NCBI GenBank assembly: GCA_018398585.1
Contig: JAGTTD010000015.1
Span: 2,733,001 to 2,797,000 of the forward strand
Length of the DNA: 64,000 nt
Direction of reading: 5' to 3'
From: Simmondsia chinensis
Taxonomy: Eukaryota; Streptophyta; Magnoliopsida; Caryophyllales; Simmondsiaceae
Below are positions 52,576-63,788 of the stretch, one piece after another. The position numbers were made by a program, and so were the translations under genes. The notes beneath the pieces were generated by a model that searched no databases, had not been told where the DNA came from, and saw nothing but the letters and a program-made list of their open reading frames with translations. Numbering within the stretch: position 1 is the first letter of the stretch; each line of letters begins with the position of its first letter.

Positions 52576-53084
52576 CTTATTTATATTATAAATTATATAA
52601 AGTAGTTAATAATGAAATGCAATTATTCCACTAAATTTAGTCTTGAAAATAAAACAATTTTTTATATTCTCTTTACCAAACATAGTCTATGTATTAAAAA
52701 ATCATTAATACAAAAAAAAGGCTTTAGTTATTTAAAATGTAATCGCTTTCAGGGCAATAAATTTGCCGACTTGAGTGGGAAACTGCGGAATTTTGTTTGC
52801 CTTTTGAAGTGACATCCTCTTTTATTTTTATTATTACTAAATTCGTTTCCGTGCGATACATGGATAGTATTTATTAGTCACTATATTTTATATCCATAAT
52901 TTTTGTATCGAACTAACATTTTATTTGATCAGCTGTCCATAATGTTGTTCAATTTACATAATTCTCATAGTAGTAACTGTAAAAATTTTCAGTAAAAAAT
53001 AAGAAAAATTATATTTTCCATTTGATTTGGATGGCGATTACGGTTAGTTTATTGTCTAATACGTAAATCTTATAAACCAAATTA
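52576..53084. other. Intergenic, no gene seen
   Basis: A 66-codon frame at 52612-52812 has no recognised domain and begins in AT-rich DNA. I do not call it a gene. Confidence 0.4.
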
Positions 53085-53745
53085 AAATAGGACGGGCTCG
53101 GGTATAAGTGGGGACCGGCCCTGCCACGCTTCATACCCGCCCCGCCCCACCCCATGCCCACCATAATCGGTTCATTTTGTACATAGTTAACCTTGAAATT
53201 AAAAAATACATATTTAAATTCAAGAATCAAAATTATTTACCAATGTTATAAAAAATAATATGTTTTTAAAAACAGTATTAAATAAATAATATGAGCGAGT
53301 ATAGATAATCGTTTTGTACATGTTATAAAAAAGTAATTTGTTTTTAAATTTGTTTTTAAAAATAATAATAAATAACTAATATAAGCGGGTATAGATAATC
53401 GTTTTGTACGTAAATTAGGGCAATGAGACAGGTACGAGTATAGGATTTGAGTGGCGGATACGGGTATGGAGGAGGCACCTCGTACCTGCCCCGGCCCATT
53501 GCCATCCTTTTGATACGTTGAGATATAGTTGTGCTATTTTTAAATTAATTATTGTTAACTATGCACTACATACCCGTGGCGAGTAATGGGGCGGGTACGG
53601 GTATAGGATTTGGGTGGCGGGTACAATTATAGATATCATTTTGTACGCACATTAGGGTATTGAGGCAGGTATAGGTATAAGATTTGGGTGGCAGATACGG
53701 GTATGAAAGGGACACACCGTACCCGCCCCGCCTCATTGTCATTCC
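53085..53745. repeat. Dispersed GGGTACGGGTATGG-type repeats, copies 2 and 3
   Basis: 53085-53510 has GC-rich ends (CCCGCCCCGCCCCACC; GGCCCATTGCCATCC) and an AT-rich centre in which GGGTATAGATAATCGTTTTG occurs twice. 53575-53745 is a shorter relative ending CCGCCTCATTGTCATTCC. Both are followed by TTTGATACRTTGAGATATAG, so flanking DNA was duplicated too. Confidence 0.55.
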
Positions 53746-53949
53746 TTTGATACATTGAGATATAGTTAGACTACTTTTAGATTAATTATTATTTAATCCA
53801 CAAATAAATAATAATTATTGTTGTTTAATATATAAATAAAGAAAAATCTAAAAAAAAATTGAAAAAAGGTAATTAAAGAAAAAGAAAAAAAAAAAGAATT
53901 GGGGGTAGGGGGGCTTTGGAGGAGGCCCAACTCCTCTATTATATATAGT

Positions 53950-54480
53950 ATAATTTTGAGTTATTTATATTTTAACATCTAATATTTTTTAACATAATAA
54001 AAAAGGGATCTTTATTTTTTTTTAATTAATGAAAAAGTTTATAAGTTTTATCTTGTATTAATAAAAGAATCTTTGTCTTTTTGAGGTACCACCCTAAAGG
54101 GGGAAGACTACGTACATCTATCCCCCAGACTCCGCTCATGCGAGAGCCCGTGTGGTACTGGGATTGTTGTTGTTGTTGTTGTAACGTTTACCTTTTTGAA
54201 TTAATAAAAAGGGTACTCTTTGACGTAATAATGTTATTTTTAGTTGACAAAACTGACGTGACAGCTGTGTTTTTATTAATGTTACTGTAAAATGGCAAAA
54301 GTACCCTTTAAATAACTATATTTTGAAATAAATTAAGCGAAAATGGATTATTCTACATAATACAACGTCTCGATTTTCATGCTTATAACATAAGGATAAG
54401 AGTGTTGAAGCATATTTTTTGACATTTTATTGTGGCATTATAATATAGAGCGTTAGGTACTAAAATATCAATAATCATAT
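53950..54480. mobile_element. MITE family M1 copy with a nested SINE
   Basis: Matches 62668-63192 outside the [64 protein letters not shown]. Confidence 0.6.
54084..54186 (+). mobile_element. SINE tail copy nested in a MITE
   Basis: GGTACCACCCTAAAGGGGG, GACTACGTACATC, GCGAGAGCCCGTGTGGTACT, (TTG)5. Flanks TTTGTCTTTTTGA (54071-54083) and TTTACCTTTTTGA just after the tail are a likely diverged duplication. Confidence 0.75.
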
Positions 54481-54504
54481 TATTTTTTCTTATATTTTTA
54501 TCAT

Positions 54505-54622
54505 CATGATAAAAATTATTATTGTCAGAATAAAGATATGAGTTATAATGAATAACAACCAAAAATTTTTACAAATCGCTCTGACATTAATATTTTTGTC
54601 TTATCAATAACATTACCCCTTT
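54505..54622. repeat. Short AT-rich palindromic MITE (family S)
   Basis: ATGATAAAAATTATTATTGTC at one end and TTTTTGTCTTATCAATAACAT at the other. Confidence 0.5.
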
Positions 54623-55032
54623 CTTACTAACAAAGAATGGTTTAAGGCACATAGTGACCTAGATGATCCTTGCACATTTTATCTACACTAAAAGCGATAA
54701 AGGTTTGTTCGGTTTTATTTTCTACTTCTTTTTGTTTTTTATTCATGTAAAATAAAGAACAATTTTAAGTTTTTGGTTTTCAACAAATAATTTTCAGTTT
54801 TAACAAACAGTGGTAGTGTAAACGGATGAGGACCAAGAGAGAGGGAGAGATCTGGGAGTGAGCCAAAACAGAGTGAAAGAGAAAACGATCAAGAGAGAGA
54901 GAGAGGGTGAGCGAATGAGAGGGAGATGACAGGGGGCCTCTCCAATGTGTTGGATCCAATAGGATTGAAAAAGGCTAGGAGTGCAATTAAATGAGAATTA
55001 CAGGTGAGGGAAAGTGTTGGAGACTTTACACG
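54623..55032. other. Intergenic, no gene seen
   Basis: Contains a GA-rich patch (54833-54925). No exon was recognised. Confidence 0.4.
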
Positions 55033-55205
55033 TGAGTTTAGTATAATAATCTCACATTAGAGTTGTAAAAGTGAAGAAATCAATTCGTTAGACTAATGAA
55101 TTACTCCATTTAATGTCAATTAGTTTTAGGATGGAACCTCACTAGGGCTTACGTACAGATCTCATGTATATTCCAACTCCAAAGGCCTGGTAAAATTTAA
55201 CACAT
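55033..55205 (+). mobile_element. LTR-like fragment (family L), inverted copy
   Basis: Opposite orientation to 23105 and 27876: CTCACATTAGAGTTG, AATGTCAATTAGTTTTAGG, ATGGAACCTCACTAGGGC, ATCTCATGTATATTCC. Confidence 0.45.
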
Positions 55206-55734
55206 GGGAACGATAAGGTGGATAGAGGGGGAATAAGAGAAGTACTGTTTCATTGTTAGAGCAAAAATTGAAAATCACTTTCTAAAAACACAATTTTCCA
55301 GCTTTGGATCTATATTTTTTAAAAAGTACCAGAATTATAAACGATAAATATGAACAATTGAACAAGGTTGTTCTCGTTTTATTAAGAAAAAGAACATAAA
55401 TGACCCTTTTTAAATGAAAACGATCTAGCGCTAAATGTTTATTTGGTATAGATTTTGTTTGTAGTTCTTGATCTTTTAAAAAAGCTAATAATTTATTTTC
55501 GAAAACAATTTTCTTATATTTTTTAAATGTTCTCAAATTAAGAAAACCCCATTTTTTAAATTTTAAGTTTAATTCTTTTAAAAATAAAAATTATAAACAA
55601 AAAAACGATATCAAATAAGTTCTAAAATATGAAAGATCATACCTTGAAACTCAAGAGGCATCAGCATATTGTTGGCCAGAGAAGTGATACCTCTTTTCAC
55701 TCTTCATTTATTTGTTTTTGATTACTTAATCACA
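55206..55734. other. AT-rich intergenic, no gene seen
   Basis: No exon or assigned repeat. Confidence 0.4.
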
Positions 55735-56181
55735 CTTCTCAATTTAACTTGGTCCCTTCCCGATTTACAGAGTTGACAAGTACGAGATCTACATATAAAT
55801 TCAAATAGGTTCTATCTTAAGATAAATTAGTGCTAGCTGAAGTAATTAATAATTAATCTGTTTTATTGCTCTCCTGCTGCCAGGTCACATGCTCTATACT
55901 GCGGTCCAGCTTCTCAGGTTGGGGATCCTCGGAGACAGCCTCTTTTCAGGGTAGCTCCCTAAAGGGGGAAGGCTGAGTACATCTATCCCCCCAGGCCCTA
56001 CTTTTGGGGGACCCCCTGCAGGCACTGGGATTTTTGTTGTTGTTGTTGTAACTGGAGTAATTAATCTATCATCTTTTACAATTCTAATGTAAGATACTAA
56101 CTGAAGTGTTTAGGAACTAATTATTTCAAAAGTTTAAGCTGATGGATCAAGACTCATGATTGATTTCATACTCTAACATGC
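55735..56181 (-). mobile_element. LTR-like element (family L) interrupted by a SINE
   Basis: On the minus strand it starts TGTTAGAGTATGAAATCAAT at 56181, a common start of small copia-type LTRs, and includes CATCAGCTTAAACTTTTG. The SINE 55851-56051 sits inside. The far boundary is approximate. Confidence 0.5.
55851..56051 (+). mobile_element. SINE with alternative (non-5S) head and target duplication
   Basis: Head CTCTCCTGCTGCCAGGTCAC, CTATACTGCGGTCCAGC as at 28446-28490. Tail GGGGATCCTCGGAGACAGCC, GGCTGAGTACATC, (TTG)n. Flanked by CTGAAGTAATTAAT (55837-55850) and CTGGAGTAATTAAT (56052-56065). Confidence 0.72.
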
Positions 56182-56870
56182 GCCCTCACACAAATGCCTA
56201 TTTGGGCTTGAAATGTGGCTAATGTACAGGCCTTACTTTATACCTTGTGCTTAATTATTTTTAATAAATGGGGGTTGTTAAGATTCGAACTTGTGAGCTC
56301 TTTGTCATCGAAGCTTTGATTCCATGTCAAAAATCAACTTTCCCAAAAATTTAAACTGATGGGTGACACTCCGCGATTTGGTTTAATACTCTTAACACAT
56401 TATGCCTAGTAATTTCGATCTTTGGATTTTTGACTTTTAAATTTTACTCTAAATATATGGATCATTTATATTATATACATGGTATAAATAAACGAATAGT
56501 ATAATTAATTTTAAAAGTTGTTAACAAATTGAGGCATGAGCAACTTTTGGATCGCTTGGGCCCGCCCTGATAGATGGGCTATGTTGGGCTTATTTCATAT
56601 GGGCTTGGGGCTTCATGGGCCTAAATGTATGCCATGGTCAGCCCAACTGAAGAGGTTGACCTTTTGCCTCCATTGCCCAAGCCCTAAGCCCAACCCAACC
56701 CTTCGTGGGCTTAGGCGCACACTATTAAAGATTTAACGAGAAAAAAAAAAAAAAAAACAAACACAAACACACACAAGATTTATATGATTCGGCCAAAACT
56801 AGTAATCCATTCACAAGAAAAGTCTATCGAAATTTTTCTTGCAGTTTCATTTATGCGTGAAGTTGAAAAA
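56182..56870. other. Intergenic, no gene seen
   Basis: 56535-56720 is rich in GGGCTT/GGCCCA words in both orientations, probably repeat debris. An A17 run lies at 56742-56757. No exon. Confidence 0.4.
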
Positions 56871-56957
56871 CTCTCACGGCCTGCATCTAAACAATGCTTG
56901 ACCCCTGGATGTCTAGTCAACTGCTGCGCCTCAACGCATTTCGGGGAGAACCAGCCT
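56871..56957 (-). pseudogene. Plastid-type 23S rRNA fragment (organelle DNA insertion)
   Basis: The minus strand reads GGCTGGTTCTCCCCGAAATG, CGTTGAGGCGCAGCAGTTGA, CTAGACATCC and AGGGG, the order found in plastid and bacterial 23S rRNA. About 87 bp is recognisable with scattered, mostly transition-type changes. It is non-functional. A mitochondrial source is less likely but not excluded. Confidence 0.78.
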
Positions 56958-58216
56958 ATGTCGACGGAGTTGTAGCGATATTTTATTACTCAAAGGATTT
57001 ATATATAGTTTTTTTCTGATTTCGCAACACTCTCTCAAACCTTAAATAAAGTTTATGTAGGTGCATGCAAAAGAAACTCTAATCACCCCAAAATAAATCA
57101 CGTATCAGCCCGATCCTCTACTCCATGAATTAGGCCCATAACAATATAAAACCACGCTCTACACAAGAAGCATAACATTATATTAAGGCTCAATAATATG
57201 GTACATGTCTATGATAATATAAATGAAACATATACGCGCTCTTAGTGAAAATTCAATAGATAATTATAAAAATTCTACGAATCCTAAGAGCAGCTAATTA
57301 CATAATCATTTGTCACGCTAGCATTTTCCAATTATGGGTAACATTATTGTTAAGGCAATATTGTTATTGCTCGAGTAAATTTATTATTATAAGAGCAATT
57401 TTGTGTATAGTAGTTCGTACGAATTATATTATTACCCTGATAGTAACAATTTATGCGTGGACAATAAGAACTATCTCAATAGTCAGTAAACTTTAATAAA
57501 AAAATGCATAAACTTGCACAAGCCTTTGGACCAGGATTAGGTACCATTTGCCATGTGAAATCATTTTAAGTATTATATAAATACATAAAGTTACTGGTGC
57601 AGTGTAGACAAGAAGAAACTAGAAAACGGAAGGTTTAATAATCTTCCTTTAAACTCTTATTGCTAAAACAATTAAGCAAAGGAAAAAATAGTTAATCATA
57701 ATTTTTACAACCCGAGAATAGAAGAAAACACTAAAACTCATAAAAATCTAAGAGAAAATTGAACGAATAAAACCCTAGACTTCTTTTTAAATAGAGGAAC
57801 TTTCCTAGTTAGACTTAATATAAATAAAATTTTATCTAAAGATTAATAGTAGATATTAGCTATCCGTGTGCTCATCTAGCAATCTGTGTACTTTTTTCCT
57901 TATCCGTTAATTGTTAAACCTTCCTACTTAAGGTTAAATTCCACAAGCTCGCACACAGCCCTTATGCTCTCGCCAAGACCTATTAGCCCGCAACCCGCCA
58001 AAGGCTAAGGTGCAACTGCATCAATTACTTTTACTATAACAAAATACATAAAAAATTACTTAATATCATAAAATATATAGGCTATTATTATTATTATCGG
58101 AATAATTTGTGTTAATGCAAGAATTTTTATAATGACTTTTAAATTCTTCTCTTATTAAAATTACCATATTATTAACATAAATTACTCTAACTAAACACCA
58201 CTTAGTATAAAAAAGC
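56958..58216. other. Intergenic with a short MITE (57345-57475)
   Basis: The family S copy at 57345-57475 reads AACATTATTGTTAAGGC ... GTGGACAATAAGAAC. The rest has no recognised exon. Confidence 0.4.
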
Positions 58217-58433
58217 AATATTTCTAATGCCTCAAGGGTTCCCGCCTAAGCAGGGTCTAGAGGGTGGATGTACACAGCCTTCTCCTTTTAGGGTGCTACC
58301 CTGAATAGAGGCTGTTTCCAAGAACCCTCAACCTAAAGGATGCAACACGAGGACTTTCAAGAGGTCACCCATCTTGCTACTACTCTCGGCTAAGTACGCT
58401 TAACATTAGAATTCTAATAGAATCCAATGCTTA
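58217..58433 (-). mobile_element. 5S rRNA-headed SINE
   Basis: Minus strand: AGCATTGGATTC, TAATGTTAAGCGTACTTAGC, AGAGTAGTAGCAAGATGGGT, GACCTCTTGAAAGTCCTCGT and TGTTGCATCC, then GAGGGTTCTTGGAAACAGCC, GCTGTGTACATCC and GGCGGGAACCCTTGAGGCAT. No clean duplication was found. Confidence 0.82.
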
Positions 58434-59510
58434 CATATTATTATCCTCTTAAATTAAACTCTACTCGACATATAATATATTTATTTTTAACAAATGTACC
58501 TAGTCGTCGAAGTCAAAACAAGGGAGCTGTCTGAATAGTAATTACCTTTCCTTCTTACTTGTTGACTTCTTTCCGGTCAACTACTCCACGTGGGCCCCAC
58601 CCCCCCGCTTCCTCTTCCGAAAAAATTTTCGTTAACAATAGCTTTGACTTTGACCGCCGTCCAACGTTATTCTACACGTGGCCCAATCACCTTTCGTCTT
58701 TTGTACACGTTTTACACATCAGGTGATGAAAAAAGAAAATATAAAATTAAGATATATTTAGGCTTTTGTTATTATCAGATCAATAGTTTGATTCAATATA
58801 AATAACGGCTATAACAGTTTACAAAATTATTTTGATATTAACAATTTTATCATGCTAATAATATTATCCTAATTTGAATAAGATTTTTTGAACTGGATTT
58901 TTTTTTTCTTTATTTAGCGTAAAGTAGTATATTAGAAAATAACCGTTAAATAATCGTTGAATGAAGATATTTTTCACCCATTTGTAAAAGTTGTGACTTT
59001 TCTTGTGAAAGGATGGGACTTAATATTTAATGCTTGTAATAGAAGATTCAAAGTTGGTTCTTCTCGTAATAATTATTGAACGAAGATGTTTTTCGGCCAT
59101 TTGAAAGAAGAGATGCTGTTGGTATAAAATCTACTTATATTAAAAATAGAGAAGTATAAATGTCGGGACAAGGATTAAATAATTTAATACCAGTATATTT
59201 AGGGCTAGGACCAAATTGGTCTCCTGATCAAAACTTAATTTGAGTAGATACTTTGACATATTAAAAATATTCATTACTTTAATCTTAGATTGAATTGAAG
59301 AGACAAAGATCAATAAAATTCCGAATCAAGGATAAGAACTTGGATAGAACAGCATGAGTTCGGTTTTGATTTTCGTTTTGATGCAGACTAGTGTTTGGAC
59401 AACCTCTTCTTTATTGACCGGTAAGACGAGTGCCATATTTAGTTAAATTTTGGTATAGATTAAACAAAATCTCGTACGAATGTGCATTATTTTGCTTCCT
59501 TCCAAAAAAG
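58434..59510. other. Intergenic, no gene seen
   Basis: 58560-58690 is GC-richer, with CCACGTGGGCC and ACACGTGGCCC (two CACGTG cores). A family S remnant lies at 58783-58870. No exon. Confidence 0.4.
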
Positions 59511-59804
59511 ATGAGACTAAATATTCGTTCTAAGTTTGGAGGGAGGAACGATCTTGTTGCATTGGTGGTGAGAGGAAAAAAATGTTATATTTTCAATGAA
59601 ATACTGGAACACCATGATATCAAAGAAATAGTCTCTTCCTCCGAATCAAACAACAACAACAATAACAATAATACTGCCCCGGATGAGATTTCTCATCTGC
59701 CTTGTATTATTCAATATATCTATTCGAAGAAAATTCTAAGAATATATGTTAGTATTCAAAATGTGATATTAATTATTTTTAGTGTAATTTATAGTAAGTA
59801 TTAG
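59511..59804 (+). CDS. Unrecognised 97-codon ORF with Asn run
   Basis: From ATG 59511 the frame reads MRLNIRSKFGGRNDLVALVV, then an Asn run (AAC/AAT repeats, 59650-59671), then AT-rich hydrophobic sequence. Its 3' half (59700-59880) is duplicated at 60775-61010, so at least that half is repeat DNA. It could be one exon of a degraded gene. No family is recognised and I do not trust it as a functional gene. Confidence 0.2.
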   Translation: MRLNIRSKFGGRNDLVALVVRGKKCYIFNEILEHHDIKEIVSSSESNNNNNNNNTAPDEISHLPCIIQYIYSKKILRIYVSIQNVILIIFSVIYSKY

Positions 59805-61010
59805 ACGTATTGGCTTGTACATGATATAAGTTGATGACACTTACAAAATTTTAGTTATGTCATGTCAACTTATGTTATATATTACAATTTTCTACATTAA
59901 AAATGTAAAATTTAAAATAATATGATGCAGCCACGACTCAACTTTTGATGGGTTATGGGATGGACGGATCTTGGTCGATTGTTATTGGCGAGTTGGAACT
60001 TGGCGGGATGGGAGATGTGTGAGAAGAGGCTTGATCTGGGTGGAATTTAACTTCAATTAGAAAAGTTTAATTTAGATGAATAGAATTTTATTGTTTATCT
60101 TTTATTTATCTTTTTTAATTTACTTTTATTTTATTTTATATCAAATAGCTCATCTATTTAAAGTTTTATTCATTCAATTATTCAGATTTTCACTTTATTT
60201 TTATGTGTTTTCCTTTATTTTCGGGTTGTGAGAATTAGGGGTTAACTTTTTTCCCTTTGTTCTTAATAATTATTTTAGCAATAAGAGTTTAAAGAAAAAC
60301 TATTGAACCTTCCATTTTCAATGTTCTTATTATCTGCACTGTATCATAATATTAAACAACAAGGACTTGTTTCTAAATAATAAACTAAGAACTTATTTAA
60401 TGTTGTATTTTATTTGTGATTTTTTACTTATTTTTTGTAAGTTAAAAATTATATTTTAGAAATTATTTTTCTTATTCTTAATTTTAATTTTCAATTTCTT
60501 TCTAATTAAAGTAAAAAAAAAAGAAATTAAAAACAAAAAAAATCTAGTTAAAGCATTTTGATTGAATAATATTGCGGTAGTAGTGGGGACAGAAAAAAAA
60601 AATGTCATCTTTTCGGTTAAACGAAAGAACACTACATGAAATAAATAACGCCTTCTTTCACATCAAACATTAAACATGATACGTCAACTTACTTTTCCTC
60701 AAAAAATACTTTGCAAATAAAAATACTGCTTACTTCAATGAGATTTTTTTAACCAAACAGATCTTAATATTACATTATTCAGTATATCTATATGAAGAAA
60801 ATTCTTAGAATATACAATATATATTATGTGAATTATATGTTAATTATTTTAATATAGTGTTTAATGAGTGTTATGTAATTAAGAAACTCTTAATATATAT
60901 GGTGCAAGATGATGCAGTTGTGATGAAACTTTCTAATATTATCATAATATATATTGGCTTGTGTATGATATAAGTTGATGACAACTACAAAATTTTAATT
61001 ATTAGTTATC
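59700..61010. repeat. Diverged direct repeat pair (59700-59880 and 60775-61010)
   Basis: Both contain GAAGAAAATTCTWAGAATAT, TATTGGCTTGTRYATGATATAA and GTTGATGACA(A/C)(C/T)TACAAAATTTTA. The DNA between is AT-rich without a gene. Source unknown. Confidence 0.55.
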
Positions 61011-61248
61011 TGACGTCCACGTTAAGTCGCGTATCAAAAGCTTTCCAAACTAAAAATAAAATCAAACAAAACCGAAAACTTGTTTGATATTATTTTCTAT
61101 CCGTGATTTTTGATAATCTATAAACTTAAAATTATATTTTTAATTTATCTTTAATTTAAGTAAAAAATAAAATAGGACATCAAAAATAAAATATAATCTC
61201 TTAAAATCCACAAACTATTAAAAAAAGGGCTATTTATTTTTTAGTAGC

Positions 61249-61524
61249 TTAACATTTGTGAAAATAATAAAATGATCCGGAACCACTTCTATCTATTTTT
61301 TGGTATATTAGGTTTTTTATGTATTGATAATTACATACCATCTCTGATGGGGCATAAAAATTGTACATGGCAAAAAACGGCGGTTGAAGCCCGATGATTT
61401 GGAGAAGATGCCGAGTTAATGGGAATTTGGAGAAGATGATGACATTAGCTTTTAAAATGGATAAAAAACGCTGCTCAGTAATGCAAGAATAATCGTGGTA
61501 CCAAACATCAATACCAAGCTTCAT
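61249..61524 (-). CDS. Unrecognised 91-codon ORF
   Basis: From ATG 61524 it reads MKLGIDVWYHDYSCITEQRF, then a hydrophobic run ending PPFFAMYNFYAPSEM. A GTATGT donor-like site lies after that Met, so it could be an exon. Composition is more gene-like than nearby frames, but no family is recognised and no partner exon was found. Confidence 0.22.
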   Translation of the reverse strand: MKLGIDVWYHDYSCITEQRFLSILKANVIIFSKFPLTRHLLQIIGLQPPFFAMYNFYAPSEMVCNYQYIKNLIYQKIDRSGSGSFYYFHKC

Positions 61525-61740
61525 AGGACATCATTTTTGTCACGGACAATTTTGTCATTTATGGTTTCCAACATTCAGTTCTTCTAGAGGATACCTAATT
61601 ATCAACATATACAAAAACCAAGGTATTACAATATAAATCAAAAAAGGTTAGGTACCTTTGTATTATTTCCTAAAAAACCGAGATTCTAAAAAGTAACATG
61701 CTAAAAAATTATTAATTTTCATATAATTAATTATTCAGCT

Positions 61741-61870
61741 CAACAACAACAGCAAAAAGGTCCAGTGCCACAAAAGGCTCCCGCCAAGGCAAGATCAAAA
61801 TGGTGAAATGTATGCATCATTACTCCTATAGAGTGCATGCTGTTTTTCGGAGGATCCCAAATTTAAATAT
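61741..61870 (-). mobile_element. Diverged SINE tail copy
   Basis: CAACAACAACAGC (TTG tail on minus), TCCAGTGCCACAAAAGGCTC, ATGTATGCATCA for the core, and GGAGGATCCC for the GGGTCCTC start. Confidence 0.65.
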
Positions 61871-62255
61871 ACGTAATTATTAAAGCCTTTTAAATCTAGG
61901 GCAATGTTATTTTTTTTGCTAATGAGGAATCTGGCTACCCGGCAAACACCGACTCATGAAGCAACCCACACACCATAAAAGCCAGTTAAGTCAATGATTC
62001 CTCAGAGACAAGTTTAAAGAGGCAATTGAACTTCAGACGTTTTGGATTAAAGTAACACTCTATCCCCACTTACCAAAAAAAAAAGTAACACTCTATCCCC
62101 TCATTTGACTCTTACTATTGAGGCATGACCTTGGTGAATAATCCAGGGTAATGTTATTACTACAGCAAGATTGTCATTTACAAGACATTTTTGTGACTCT
62201 TATTTTTTATAAATTACATTTCTCTGGCAATAATAAATTTTAGAGTTACTTACAT
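61871..62255. other. Intergenic, no gene seen
   Basis: 61915-62150 has mixed composition with a repeated phrase (AGTAACACTCTATCCCC, twice near 62051 and 62085). A family S remnant lies at 62150-62235. Confidence 0.4.
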
Positions 62256-62634
62256 CAAAGATCCCTGTACTTTTCTCATTGCGTCAATTTAGTCCTTATA
62301 CTTTTAATTGTATCAATTCAGTCCCTCTATAATTCAAATTGTGTCAATTTAGTCCATCACTCAAATTCAACTTAAGTTATTGACATAATTTTTTGTGGCA
62401 CAATTATGTTAGATACAAGTAATTTACTAAAAATCCACCATTTGACTCAATTTATAGTAGAACCATTAAAAATTTTATTAAAAACTTAGTATAATTTTAC
62501 TCCATGGACCAAATTGACACAAATATCAATTATAGAGGGACTAAATTAACATAATTAGACTAAATTAACATAATTAAAAGAATTAAATTAACATAATAAA
62601 CAAAGTATAAAGACTATTGACGTAAATAATCCTA
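62256..62634. repeat. MITE-like repeat (family M6), copy 2
   Basis: GAGTTACTTACATCAAAGATCCC start; TCAATTTAGTCC and its inverse GGACTAAATT recur several times. Counterpart of 13684-13985. Confidence 0.5.
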
Positions 62635-62667
62635 AATAAATTTCACCTTAAAATAAAGGGCTATTTA

Positions 62668-63192
62668 CATTTTAGTACCTCGACATTTTTAAAAATAATA
62701 AAAAGGATCCAGACCTTTTTAAATTATTAAAAAAACTCTTAAATTTTTGTCATATTAATAAAAAAGCCCATCTCAAGAATGATGATGTCACTTTTCATTG
62801 ATAGAGATGACGTGACAACTGCTTTTTATTAAAGCTACAATAAAATAGCCTAAAGTGCACTTTCACACCCTTTATCTTACTTTATAAGTACGAAATTCGA
62901 GATTTTATATTATGTAGAAGCTATCTGTTTTCGCTTAATTTGTTTCAAAATATGGTTATTAAATAGTAGTTTTGTTATTTTACTATAGCATTAATAAAAA
63001 CACAGCTGTCATGTCAGTTCTGTCTACTAAAAATGGCATAATCACTTCGGAGATGAGCTTTTTTATTAATATAATAAAAATTTAGGAACCTTTTTATTAA
63101 TATGATAAAAATTCAGAGACATTTTTAATAATTTAAAAATATTAAAATTTTTTTAATTATTTTTAAAAATATTAAGACATTAAAATATAAAT
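62668..63192. mobile_element. MITE family M1, uninterrupted reference copy (about 525 bp)
   Basis: Inverted ends: ATTTACATTTTAGTACC...TTTTTAAAAATAATAAAAA on the left; TATTTTTAAAAATAATT and TATTTATATTTTAATG on the minus strand at the right. It ends about 320 bp before the NSL1-like start codon. Confidence 0.7.
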
Positions 63193-63515
63193 ATTCTGAA
63201 ACCAAACTCGTTTTCCTACTTAAAAAATCAGAAAATTTATTCCTGAAAACGAGTGGAAAATGATTTGTCAAATTGAAGGAACCTGCAAAGAAAAAAGCCT
63301 CCACAATTTTGACCATTCAACTCCCCCAATTTCTCTCTTCGGTTATGTGAATAAAAAATCAAATCTACTACATCTTAAACCCTAGAATCTCAAATCAAAT
63401 CGATTCACTAAATTTCTCTTTGTTGATTACTAGTGATCAAGGCTCAGCTTCGACAAGAGCCGTTTTGAAGCACTGAATTGTTGTTTTTGTAGTAAGAGTA
63501 GTGGTGGTGAAGGTG
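63193..63515 (+). promoter_or_regulatory. Promoter and leader region of the NSL1-like gene
   Basis: All of the non-MITE sequence between the repeat and the start codon. No convincing TATA box was found; AATAAAAAATC at about 63350 is a weak candidate. The last 90 bases are G/T-rich leader. Confidence 0.35.
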
Positions 63516-63788
63516 ATGACGACGAGTGGTGTAAAGAGGATGGACGCGCAGGGGGCGGCGGATAGGGCGGTGGAGGTGATCGGATACGGCTACAATGCGA
63601 CGGCGGACTTGCGGTTATCCTCGTGCAAGGCGGGGCCGACGAATTCGAGGTTGATTGAGGTGGATGAAACCCTAGCGAGGGAGATCGTGTTGCCTGGTGG
63701 AATCACGGTGCAGAATGTTCCGGCGGCGATCAAGTTCGATAAAGGCGAGCGCACTCGGTTTCGCTCTGACGTTCTCTCTTTCAATCAG
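63516..63788 (+). CDS. NSL1: NSL1-like MACPF-domain protein, first coding exon (partial gene)
   Basis: 91 codons up to a CAG|GTGAAG splice donor at 63788/63789; the gene continues beyond the window. The exon carries the N-terminal part of a plant MACPF (membrane attack complex/perforin) protein: AVEVIGYGYN, ADLRLSSCKAG, SRLIEVDE, LPGGITVQNVP and GERTRFRSDVLSFNQ. These match the NSL1 type better than the related CAD1 type, from memory of both. In Arabidopsis the plant MACPF proteins NSL1 and CAD1 restrain salicylic-acid-linked cell death. The start could be ATG 63516 or the in-frame ATG 63540; upstream codons in frame are GTG, not ATG. An in-frame read into the intron reaches a stop at 63821. 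Confidence 0.88.

Noticed and set aside
63501..63515. Start of the NSL1-like protein at 63501
   Set aside because: The codons there are GTG; the first ATG in frame is at 63516.
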